Shown: positions 1-4,497, numbered from the stretch's first letter. The stretch is DNA of 5,433 nt from Sphingomonas sp. S-NIH.Pt15_0812 (GCF_003951315.1 NZ_QLJH01000073.1:1-5433), one strand, 5' to 3'. Translations and numbers: made by a program. The notes: generated from the letters alone by a model not told the origin.

Positions 1-433
1 TATGGATACGGTTCAGGACATATGAGAACGGCTTATTAGCTTAACGTGCACGTACCACCTTGCATGGCACACACACGAGCCGCCGCCCACATGTCCCTTC
101 ATCTTCAAACTACAATGTCAAAGAACCAACCGACAAACATACCGGACGCCCATCAACCCCCTCCCTTAGGAAGAAGTCCAGCATCCGTACCTTTCGGCTG
201 CCACACCAACCGAACCATCGGGTCCAGCGCTGCGGTGAAAGGGCATTTAGGCCGGAGTTCCCGATTCGTCAAACCCCCTTTGAAAAAATTTCTTACATGC
301 CGAGAAGGCATTCACATGCAGGATGTCTGACTTTGCAGTCTCGCAGAGGGCTGACAGCCATGGGTAGGCCAGCAGCGGCACCGGTATCTGTCCCAAGATC
401 GTGAGCTACGACAGCCTTGGCAATGTTGCCTCT
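1..433. other. Non-coding or unrecognised stretch downstream of the partition operon
   Basis: I recognise no gene here. The plus-strand open frames (46-330 and 60-404) have unnatural compositions rich in Pro, His, Arg and Ser, overlap each other and resemble no family I know. On the minus strand the frame of the upstream gene stays open for about 45 codons past its TGA, to a TAA near 294, but has no clear start or ribosome binding site. Small structures seen are a perfect palindrome ACGTGCACGT at 44-53, GGCTGACAGCC at 349-359, and a weak terminator-like hairpin at 297-311. The region may be old plasmid backbone or a decayed gene. Confidence 0.5.
283..311 (-). terminator. Weak terminator-like hairpin downstream of the par operon
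   Basis: Read on the minus strand, ATGCC and GGCAT form a 5-bp stem around a 5-nt loop (311-297), and a run of six T follows at 288-283. The stem is short and the T run starts about 8 nt after it, so this is a poor intrinsic terminator. Its position, about 120 nt past the last minus-strand gene, is what makes it worth listing. Confidence 0.22.
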
Positions 434-700
434 TCAATCGCCAATCGGACTTTCGCCATGCTTCCGGAGCACATCGTTAAAGGCTTCAGCCATTAGCGCC
501 TGAAGGCTACGGCCTTGGCGACGCGCCAGCATATGCATGGCAAACGACATTTCGGGGGTGAAGAAGCCGGCGATCTGCTTGCGTCCTTCGCGGCTGGCCG
601 GCCCTTTGGGCGGAACTACGGCGGGGCTGGTCGACGGCGCAATTGTCGGAATCGCGGCCTGCCGATCCCGAAGGTTAGCGAAACTAGGCTTGCGGCTCAT
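434..700 (-). CDS. Small ribbon-helix-helix protein, probable centromere-binding partition partner of ParA
   Basis: An 88-residue protein. Residues 1-40 are a Pro/Ala/Ser-rich tail that should be flexible, with Arg at 3, 11 and 13. Residues 41-48 (KQIAGFFT) look like the DNA-contacting beta strand, and residues 49-63 and 65-82 like the two helices of a ribbon-helix-helix fold. The start at 700 is set by an ATGA overlap with the end of parA, which implies translational coupling, and by an AGGAGAAGG sequence just upstream. In type Ib partition systems such as ParF/ParG, a protein of this size and layout binds the centromere, represses the operon, and stimulates the ATPase through an Arg in its tail. 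That role is inferred from context and fold. A general RHH repressor is the alternative. Confidence 0.8.
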   Translation of the reverse strand: MSRKPSFANLRDRQAAIPTIAPSTSPAVVPPKGPASREGRKQIAGFFTPEMSFAMHMLARRQGRSLQALMAEAFNDVLRKHGESPIGD

Positions 701-1347
701 GCTACCTTCTCCTCGTCGCTTGTCGACATGACTACCTGACGACATACCCATTTATAGATTTGCCGAATATCTTCCGCTGCCTTGCCAGCGCGTTCCAGTT
801 CCATGACGGTTCGTCCCTCTGCACTGGCATGCCGATAAGCAGCGCGATCCGGCACCTGGACTGGACAGGGGGGCGTACCATAGCTTTCCACCAACTCTCC
901 CGCTTCCTGATAAATCCGAGATGCATTGGGAGGGCCGGCAATAAAAACGACATAGGCGGGCTTGCGGAGCAGTTGGACAAGCTTTGCGGTTGTCTCGATC
1001 GCTGAAAGGTCGAACGCGCTGGGCCGGCATGGTATTAATACGAAATCTGCGACTTCGACCGCGGCGCGGGCAGCGCTATCGGCATGAGGTGGCGTATCGA
1101 TCACAATCCATTGTGCACCCTGCTCTTGAGCTTGGCGGATCTTCGCTGCAAGTCTTGGCGGCGGGCTATCGATTACTTCGGGAGGATTATCCTTCCGCCA
1201 CGTTGCCCATTGGCTGGCTGTTGCCTGTGGGTCGGTATCGACGATCAGCGCTACAGCCCCGGTATCCTGGGCGGCTGCGGCGAGATGGATCGCCAGCGTC
1301 GTCTTTCCTACCCCGCCTTTTTGGCTGATGATCGCGATTGTCGGCAT
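697..1347 (-). CDS. parA: ParA-type partition ATPase (MinD/ParA family, short type Ib form)
   Basis: A 216-residue deviant-Walker ATPase that would segregate plasmid copies by ATP-dependent binding to the nucleoid. The N-terminus starts directly with the P-loop strand. The Walker A box is KGGVGKTT at residues 10-17 with the signature Lys at 10. The A' motif VDTDPQ is at 36-41 and the Walker B motif WIVIDTPP at 80-87. There is no N-terminal helix-turn-helix, and the length matches the short type Ib ParAs (for example ParF) and not the larger P1/F type. The ATG at 1347 is preceded by GAGGAG at a good distance, and an upstream GTG at 1398 would add 17 unrelated residues. The gene overlaps the downstream RHH gene by 4 nt. 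An insertion sequence lies only about 75 nt upstream, so transcription probably depends on a promoter in that short gap or on read-through. Confidence 0.93.
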   Translation of the reverse strand: MPTIAIISQKGGVGKTTLAIHLAAAAQDTGAVALIVDTDPQATASQWATWRKDNPPEVIDSPPPRLAAKIRQAQEQGAQWIVIDTPPHADSAARAAVEVADFVLIPCRPSAFDLSAIETTAKLVQLLRKPAYVVFIAGPPNASRIYQEAGELVESYGTPPCPVQVPDRAAYRHASAEGRTVMELERAGKAAEDIRQIYKWVCRQVVMSTSDEEKVA

Positions 1348-1382
1348 TGTCGACTCCTCAACGTGTCGACAGTTCGACATGT
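1348..1382. promoter_or_regulatory. TGTCGA half-site cluster upstream of parA, candidate operator or centromere
   Basis: Three copies of TGTCGA sit in 32 bases in front of parA: direct copies at 1348-1353 and 1364-1369, and an inverted copy at 1374-1379. The last two form a dyad, ACGTGTCGA and TCGACATGT around a CAGT spacer, with one mismatch. In type Ib partition systems the RHH protein binds short repeats just upstream of parA, both to repress the operon and to act as centromere. The position and repeat form fit that role, but binding is inferred. The innermost copy touches the parA start codon and overlaps the spacing region of its ribosome binding site. Confidence 0.45.
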
Positions 1383-1406
1383 AAGTTATTTTGCACATAC
1401 CCGCAA
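1378..1406 (-). promoter_or_regulatory. Possible weak parA promoter
   Basis: On the minus strand TTGCGG (1406-1401) and TACATG (1383-1378) are separated by 17 nt. Both hexamers are poor matches to the sigma-70 consensus. The downstream hexamer overlaps the TGTCGA dyad, which would allow autorepression. Listed because parA needs some promoter after the IS cut it off from the gene upstream. Confidence 0.25.
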
Positions 1407-1419
1407 GGAAGATGGATTA

Positions 1420-1431
1420 CTAGGGTCCGGA
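1420..1431. repeat. CTAG target duplication and left terminal inverted repeat of the IS
   Basis: CTAG at 1420-1423 is followed by GGTCCGGA at 1424-1431. The reverse complement is found at 2120-2131. Because CTAG is its own complement, the exact split between target duplication and terminal repeat cannot be fixed from sequence alone. Confidence 0.75.
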
Positions 1432-2127
1432 GCCAATAACGGTCTTTGGTTGTGTGCCTGATGGTGATTCACTGCCTCTGTGGGGAGGTGGTGCGATGTC
1501 AGATTTCTTCTGGTTTTCGGATGCGCAGTGGGAGCGGATCGCTCCACTGCTGCCGACCGACGTGCGCGGCAAGGCACGGGTGGATGATCGCCGTGTACTG
1601 AGCGGGATCGTGCATGCGCTGCGCTGTGGAGGGCGCTGGGCGGACTGCGCGGACGTGTACGGGCCGAAGAAGACGCTGTACAACCGCTTCGTGCGCTGGG
1701 CCGGACGCGGTGTCTGGGATGGCATCTTCAGCGCGCTCGCAGGTGCGGACGGTGTACCGGACCGGCCTTTCATCGACAGCAGTTGCATCAAGGTGCACCG
1801 CTGTGCAGGCGGCGGAAAAGGGGGGCTTGGCCCATGGTATCTGCCGCACCAAAGGCGGTCGGAACACCAAGGTCCATGCCGTCTGCGACGCCAGGGGCCG
1901 CCCTCATGTCCTCCTGCTGACGCCGGGAAACGTCCACGACTGCAAGGTCGCCAAGGCCTGCATCGCTGCACTGCCACCATCCGCCGAACTCGTCGCCGAC
2001 AAGGGATACGACAGCCAGGCGTTGCGCGAATGGCTCGACGAGCGCGGCACCCAGGCCGTCATCCCGCCGCGGCGCAACCGCCATCGCCTTAGCGGCCGCA
2101 GTCATCTGGTGGTTATGAGTCCGGACC
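1424..2127 (+). mobile_element. IS427-like (IS5 family) insertion sequence, internally deleted and defective
   Basis: A 704-bp element with terminal repeats GGTCCGGA and TCCGGACC, flanked by CTAG on each side. It carries one transposase gene in the plus direction, opposite to the surrounding plasmid genes. IS elements of this group are usually somewhat over 800 bp, so this copy is short. Its transposase is broken (see the pseudogene entry) while both ends are intact, so it could move only if a related transposase acts in trans. It lies between the winged-helix gene and parA. Closing the gap at CTAG restores a 72-nt spacer between those two genes. Confidence 0.88.
1496..2118 (+). pseudogene. 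IS5-family (IS427 group) transposase, frameshifted and lacking the catalytic Glu region
   Basis: The ATG at 1496 follows GGGGAGG and opens with SDFFWFSDAQWERI, the typical N-terminus of this group, then DDRRVLSGIVHALR and YGPKKTLYNRF. The first catalytic Asp is in FIDSS. Near 1815, at an AAAAGGGGGG run, the family sequence moves to a second frame (net +1): GGLAHGICRTKGGRNTKVH, then LVADKGYDSQAL with the second catalytic Asp. After IPPRRNR (about 2079) the frame becomes nonsense. From 2080 to 2118 the third frame reads AIALAAAVIWWL and a TGA, which is the expected C-terminal tail. About 50-65 codons with the catalytic Glu are therefore missing. The first shift could be programmed frameshifting, known in this family, or a decay mutation. 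The deletion makes the enzyme non-functional either way. Confidence 0.87.
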
Positions 2128-2131
2128 CTAG
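2120..2131. repeat. Right terminal inverted repeat of the IS and CTAG target duplication
   Basis: TCCGGACC at 2120-2127 followed by CTAG at 2128-2131 mirrors the left end exactly over 12 bases. On the minus strand, TAG of this CTAG is the stop codon of the winged-helix gene. Confidence 0.75.
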
Positions 2132-2913
2132 ATAATAGAATCCATTCTGGGTTGTGGATCATGATGAGACTCACGCTCTAGCGCATCGATCCGTGCGCCC
2201 AATCGAGCCAGCACCCGACCCAACGGACCGCTCAGGGTCGCTTGCGACAGCTCACGGCATGACAAACGTGACAACATGGCGGCCTGTACCTCCCGCCGAT
2301 CGGCGTCGGCTTGGATAACATCGTCCGGTGGGGGTGCAGGCCGCATCCAGCGCGGCAGATAGGCGATGACCGCCTTGGGCAAAGCAAATCGATAGGCATT
2401 GGACGTCTGGGCATAGCGAGGGCCGGCTCCTTGGACCTTGATACGCTTGAAACGTCTCTGACGGATAAGAAAGCCGATCGCCTCGAGCTGGTTGAGTGCC
2501 CGTGCAACGGTGGCCCGACCAAGCGCCGTTGCCTTGGCGAGGTGGTCGTAGCTGGGAAATACCTGCCCTCGGTTAAGCTTGGCTAATGCAAGCAATTCCT
2601 CATAGACTCGCACCGCCCCAGCGGTCAGCGCGGTGATTGCACGTTCGCGATGTGATAATCTTCGGGTGCCCATGCGTTCCTCGCGTGCCAGGCGTCGCCC
2701 GGTATCGAGTGTACGACGCGCGATCCGCAGCAACCGATCGGTTTCCCCTTGCGCGGGCACAGTGAAAAACGTGCGTTCGAAGCTTCCCGCTTCGATGCTG
2801 CCGCGTCGCACCGGCGCGCCCGGACAATGCGGCGCGCTAGCATGTATACGCTTGCGTCCACCCATCCGGGTGAGAGCCGTCGTCATTGCTTCGCCCAAGG
2901 TAAAGGCGGTCAT
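2128..2913 (-). CDS. Winged-helix (helix-turn-helix) plasmid protein, probably replication-associated
   Basis: A 261-residue soluble basic protein of a type seen on sphingomonad plasmids beside rep and par genes; no function is proven as far as I know. Residues 1-90 are Arg-rich with PVRRGSIEAG near 34. Residues about 95-160 form a winged helix: the recognition unit is PSYDHLAKATALGRATVARA, followed by LEAIGFL and a basic wing RQRRFKRIK. The C-terminus ends in an amphipathic helix (LGRVLARLGARIDALERES) that could oligomerise. I chose the ATG at 2913, which begins MTAFTLGEAM and has GGGGA upstream. An in-frame ATG at 3048 with an AAGGG site would add 45 residues that look like leader sequence folded into hairpins. 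The stop TAG lies in the IS target site but is native: joining the flanks gives TAG followed by TAA. Likely a second replication factor or copy-control regulator, by position between the iterons and parA. Confidence 0.75.
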   Translation of the reverse strand: MTAFTLGEAMTTALTRMGGRKRIHASAPHCPGAPVRRGSIEAGSFERTFFTVPAQGETDRLLRIARRTLDTGRRLAREERMGTRRLSHRERAITALTAGAVRVYEELLALAKLNRGQVFPSYDHLAKATALGRATVARALNQLEAIGFLIRQRRFKRIKVQGAGPRYAQTSNAYRFALPKAVIAYLPRWMRPAPPPDDVIQADADRREVQAAMLSRLSCRELSQATLSGPLGRVLARLGARIDALERESHHDPQPRMDSII

Positions 2914-2974
2914 CGTCCATCCCCATTGGGGCCGGAACCAGGATAAAAGAATTCGTGGCGCGAAGCGCGCATCC

Positions 2975-3003
2975 TTGAACAAATGTTCGATCAGGAGTAT
3001 CTG
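2975..3003 (+). promoter_or_regulatory. Possible promoter for an antisense transcript
   Basis: TTGAAC at 2975-2980 and TATCTG at 2998-3003 are separated by exactly 17 nt on the plus strand, opposite to the winged-helix gene. The hexamers match consensus moderately (4/6 and 3/6). The spacer contains the dyad GAACA-AA-TGTTC at 2977-2988, which could be an operator. A transcript starting near 3010 would run straight through a stem-loop and end at the terminator at 3065-3092. Confidence 0.35.
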
Positions 3004-3009
3004 GAGGGA

Positions 3010-3092
3010 GTCTTGGCTCCGGTTCGACGTTTGGCGACGTCGCTCCATTTGATACCCTTGGGATGCCCGGCCTTCGTGCCGGGCTTTCCTTT
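3010..3092 (+). ncRNA. Candidate antisense (counter-transcribed) RNA against the winged-helix gene leader
   Basis: A predicted RNA of roughly 80-85 nt on the strand opposite to the minus-strand operon. Its main stem is CGACGT (3025-3030) paired with ACGTCG (3037-3042) around the 6-nt loop UUGGCG. The loop contains a YUNR-type U-turn motif (UUGG) of the kind common in antisense RNA recognition loops. It ends in a strong intrinsic terminator at 3065-3092. A smaller stem, GGAG and CTCC around UCUUGG at 3007-3020, overlaps the predicted start. The RNA would be fully complementary to the mRNA leader between the iterons and the ATG at 2913, and would cover the alternative ATG at 3048. Antisense RNAs controlling rep translation are well known on other plasmids; its existence here is inference. 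Confidence 0.35.
3065..3092 (+). terminator. Intrinsic terminator on the plus strand
   Basis: A perfect 7-bp GC stem (GCCCGGC at 3065-3071 and GCCGGGC at 3078-3084) encloses the loop CTTCGT and is followed by TTTCCTTT. The minus strand has no T run after the stem, so the terminator works in one direction only. No plus-strand protein gene reads into it at this location, which is the main clue for a non-coding transcript. Confidence 0.62.
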
Positions 3093-3120
3093 ATGTGGTC
3101 ACAGCCGCTTTCCATATATC

Positions 3121-3139
3121 GTCGGCACAGCCCGCCGAC
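3121..3139. repeat. Inverted repeat in the rep control region
   Basis: GTCGGC at 3121-3126 and GCCGAC at 3134-3139 form a 6-bp GC dyad around 7 nt. It sits beside the AT tract CATATAT at 3113-3119, between the iterons and the terminator. It could be an operator or an mRNA stem in the leader of the winged-helix gene. I see no good -35 element to go with the AT tract. Confidence 0.35.
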
Positions 3140-3187
3140 CCGCAAGCCGGTTCTTGCAGGATTGGCCCAAGCGGGAAAGTGTTTACG

Positions 3188-3208
3188 GTTCGTGCTATCG
3201 AGTATGAA
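3188..3208 (+). repeat. Iteron 1
   Basis: Core GTTCGTGCTATCGAGTATG followed by AA, identical to iterons 2 and 3 over the core. With the next base it ends in GAAC, making the most symmetrical copy: GTTCGTGCT and AGTATGAAC are imperfect inverted halves around ATCG. Confidence 0.85.
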
Positions 3209-3248
3209 CTCAAAAAATTGAGGCCGCAGGCGTAAAATTTGCCTGAAA
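3209..3248. other. AT-rich tract with two dyads between iterons 1 and 2
   Basis: CTCAA and TTGAG flank AAAA at 3209-3222, and CAGGC (3227-3231) and GCCTG (3241-3245) flank an AT-rich loop TAAAATTT. This is the most easily melted stretch near the downstream iterons and a candidate duplex-unwinding element. That role is inference from composition and position. Confidence 0.35.
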
Positions 3249-3269
3249 GTTCGTGCTATCGAGTATGAA
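3249..3269 (+). repeat. Iteron 2
   Basis: Same core as iteron 1, 61 bp after it (start to start). It is preceded by GAAA, as is iteron 3. Confidence 0.85.
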
Positions 3270-3280
3270 TTGGATCGAAA

Positions 3281-3299
3281 GTTCGTGCTATCGAGTATG
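3281..3299 (+). repeat. Iteron 3
   Basis: Same 19-bp core, 32 bp after iteron 2 (start to start), ending one base before the repA stop codon. The trailing AA of the other copies is replaced by C and the gene end. Confidence 0.85.
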
Positions 3300-3300
3300 C

Positions 3301-4308
3301 TCAATCCACGACGATCGTTTCCTCTGTGACATCCGCCCCCGATTCGAGGATGAGTTCACAGTCCGGCTTGGTCCGCGAATCGCCCAACGCATCCTGACGC
3401 GAATCCGGATTAGCCTCTTCATCACAAATGGCAGGACGGCGGGTTATTGCGACTCGCACCGGATTGGCTTTGCGACCCCGGCGCCTCTCCTCATGCTCAT
3501 CCAGTGTCTCGACCAGTTCGATCCGATAGTCCGGAATGGCATCGCTACCGGCGATCTGCTTCAGCGCCGCCCGGAAATTGGCGATGGGATTTTGATAGCC
3601 AATCTGCAGCCGGAAGGTGGCAATATCCAGATCCAGTCCCTCCCCTTCATCGGTTGATCGGGCTACCTCATAGATGCGCCGCTCGATTGGACCGAGTTGG
3701 AAGTAGGCGGCGGTATAATCGAGTACGTGCCGGTCGAGCAGGATCGCTCGGAACAGCCAGTCGCACAGTCGCACCTTCACTGCCTTCAATCGACGTTCGC
3801 CGCTGCGCGATCTAGAATAATGAAGCTTGGCCTCGGAAAGCCAGGAAAAGAAGCCCTCCTCGCCTTCGCCACCCGCCTCGATATTGGTTTTGATCTGCGT
3901 CCCCTGCAGTCGCTCCAGCGCTTCGGACAGGCGGGCATAGGAGCGCGCGGAGTGGTTGCTGCCAGTTACGGTGAACAGGTCATGCGCGGTGAAGATGAAA
4001 TCCTGACCAACCGTCTCGCCCAACTCAAGTTTGGCTGCCATTAGGCTGGCGATGTAGAGAACGATCTCCTTGTCATAGATCGTGGCCACGCCACTTGCCG
4101 AAGGTCGAACCTCGATCGACACCTGATCGGTCTTGTAAGTCAGCGGCTTCATCCAAGCCGTCTTGGCGAGCGCAAAAAAAGGGAAGGCCATCAGCGATCG
4201 CTCACCACGGATTTCTCCCTGGAGAGGGCTATCGAGCGAGAAAAGGTCACTCTGAGGAGTAGCCGTAATCCTGCGATCCTTCGACCGCTTGGTAGACTGG
4301 CGGGCCAT
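3301..4308 (-). CDS. repA: RepA replication initiator (replication initiator protein A, RPA family)
   Basis: A 335-residue initiator that should bind the flanking iterons and open the origin. It begins with a basic tail (MARQSTKRSKDRR), then SDLFSLDSPLQ at about 20-30 and MAFPFFALAK at about 40-49. TYKTDQVSIEVRPSASG, IYDKEIVLYIASLM and DLFTVTGSNHSARSYARL follow, features typical of the RPA family (Pfam PF10134) of alphaproteobacterial plasmid initiators. The last 50 residues are charged and look disordered. I chose ATG 4308. A GTG at 4344 would add 12 residues, but that stretch is an iteron copy read as codons and has no ribosome binding site. The site before 4308 is also weak. Iterons sit immediately upstream and downstream of the gene, pointing to autoregulation. 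The gene is probably read together with, or just before, the winged-helix gene. Confidence 0.9.
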   Translation of the reverse strand: MARQSTKRSKDRRITATPQSDLFSLDSPLQGEIRGERSLMAFPFFALAKTAWMKPLTYKTDQVSIEVRPSASGVATIYDKEIVLYIASLMAAKLELGETVGQDFIFTAHDLFTVTGSNHSARSYARLSEALERLQGTQIKTNIEAGGEGEEGFFSWLSEAKLHYSRSRSGERRLKAVKVRLCDWLFRAILLDRHVLDYTAAYFQLGPIERRIYEVARSTDEGEGLDLDIATFRLQIGYQNPIANFRAALKQIAGSDAIPDYRIELVETLDEHEERRRGRKANPVRVAITRRPAICDEEANPDSRQDALGDSRTKPDCELILESGADVTEETIVVD

Positions 4309-4314
4309 CAGCCA

Positions 4315-4335
4315 TTCATACTCGAAAGCACGAAC
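4315..4335 (-). repeat. Iteron-like operator copy 4, overlapping the repA start region
   Basis: On the minus strand this reads GTTCGTGCTTTCGAGTATG plus AA, differing from the downstream iterons by one base (T for A at position 10). It ends 6 bp before the repA ATG, so RepA bound here would block transcription or translation initiation of its own gene. Confidence 0.8.
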
Positions 4336-4336
4336 T

Positions 4337-4357
4337 TTGCGCACTCTTGAGTACGTT
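4337..4357. repeat. Degenerate iteron-like dyad
   Basis: The core CGCACT-CTTG-AGTACG at 4340-4355 has the same two-arm, 4-nt spacer form as the iterons (CGTGCT-N4-AGTATG) with three mismatches in the arms. It is centred 23 bp, about two helical turns, from copy 4. It also covers the GTG at 4344, arguing against that start for repA. Confidence 0.38.
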
Positions 4358-4389
4358 CCCGAAGGAAAATCGCATCATTTGGCCTTCCA

Positions 4390-4410
4390 ATTCGTGCTTT
4401 CGAGTATGAA
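4390..4410 (+). repeat. Iteron-like operator copy 5, inverted relative to copy 4
   Basis: The core TTCGTGCTTTCGAGTATG is preceded by A where the others have G. It shares the T variant at position 10 with copy 4 and lies in opposite orientation, so the repA upstream region holds an inverted pair while the downstream region holds direct repeats. Inverted copies are typical of dimer-bound autorepression sites in iteron plasmids. Confidence 0.8.
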
Positions 4411-4422
4411 TTCATCTCTACC

Positions 4423-4451
4423 ATTTAGCATAAATGCATACTTGTCGACAA
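4423..4451 (-). promoter_or_regulatory. Possible repA promoter
   Basis: On the minus strand TTGTCG (4451-4446) and CTAAAT (4428-4423) are 17 nt apart. The match to consensus is modest. A transcript would have a leader of roughly 105-110 nt running through the inverted iteron copies before the repA ATG, fitting RepA autorepression. Confidence 0.27.
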
Positions 4452-4497
4452 TCATACATATAGACAAATAGCTTGTGCATCAGCTTGCATAATGCAT
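4423..4497. promoter_or_regulatory. AT-rich inverted-repeat region, candidate resolution (res) site
   Basis: The stretch packs several dyads: ATTTA-GCA-TAAAT at 4423-4435, the perfect palindrome TTGTCGACAA at 4442-4451, arms TTGTC (4442) and GACAA (ending 4467) 26 bp apart, and GCAT-A-ATGC at 4487-4495. ATGCAT or TGCAT recurs four times. Tn3-type resolvases act at sites built from several 25-34 bp inverted-repeat subsites with TGTC-like ends, located just upstream of the resolvase gene. The 4442-4467 dyad has that form. Subsite boundaries cannot be set by eye. Confidence 0.4.

Larger units (their letters stand above)
3188..3299. other. Putative replication origin segment
   Basis: This segment holds three near-identical iterons in direct orientation and an AT-rich tract between the first two, directly behind the repA stop codon. 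Iteron arrays next to an AT-rich segment beside the initiator gene are the usual form of an iteron-controlled origin. I found no convincing DnaA box, so an origin here would rely on a degenerate one or lack it. Confidence 0.5.

Noticed and set aside
346..355. GAGGGCTGAC, also present at 5325-5334 near the left end of the second IS
   Set aside because: A 10-bp match in 5.4 kb of GC-rich DNA is not enough to claim an IS remnant, and the flanks do not align.
46..404. Two overlapping plus-strand open frames of 94 and 114 codons
   Set aside because: Composition is rich in Pro, His, Arg and Ser, they overlap each other in different frames, and neither resembles a known protein or has a convincing ribosome binding site.
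294..433. Minus-strand frame that stays open about 45 codons past the stop of the RHH gene, in the same frame
   Set aside because: It could suggest stop read-through or a decayed extension, but open frames of this length are expected by chance in GC-rich DNA, and the RHH fold is complete before the stop.
2311..3052. Plus-strand open frames opposite the winged-helix gene
   Set aside because: They are antisense shadows of a GC-rich gene: Arg-rich, without domains, and incompatible with the clear winged-helix coding on the minus strand.
3188..3299. Possible CRISPR array because of regular-looking repeats
   Set aside because: Only three copies, with unequal spacing and close relatives on the other side of repA in both orientations. 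This is an iteron pattern and there are no cas genes.
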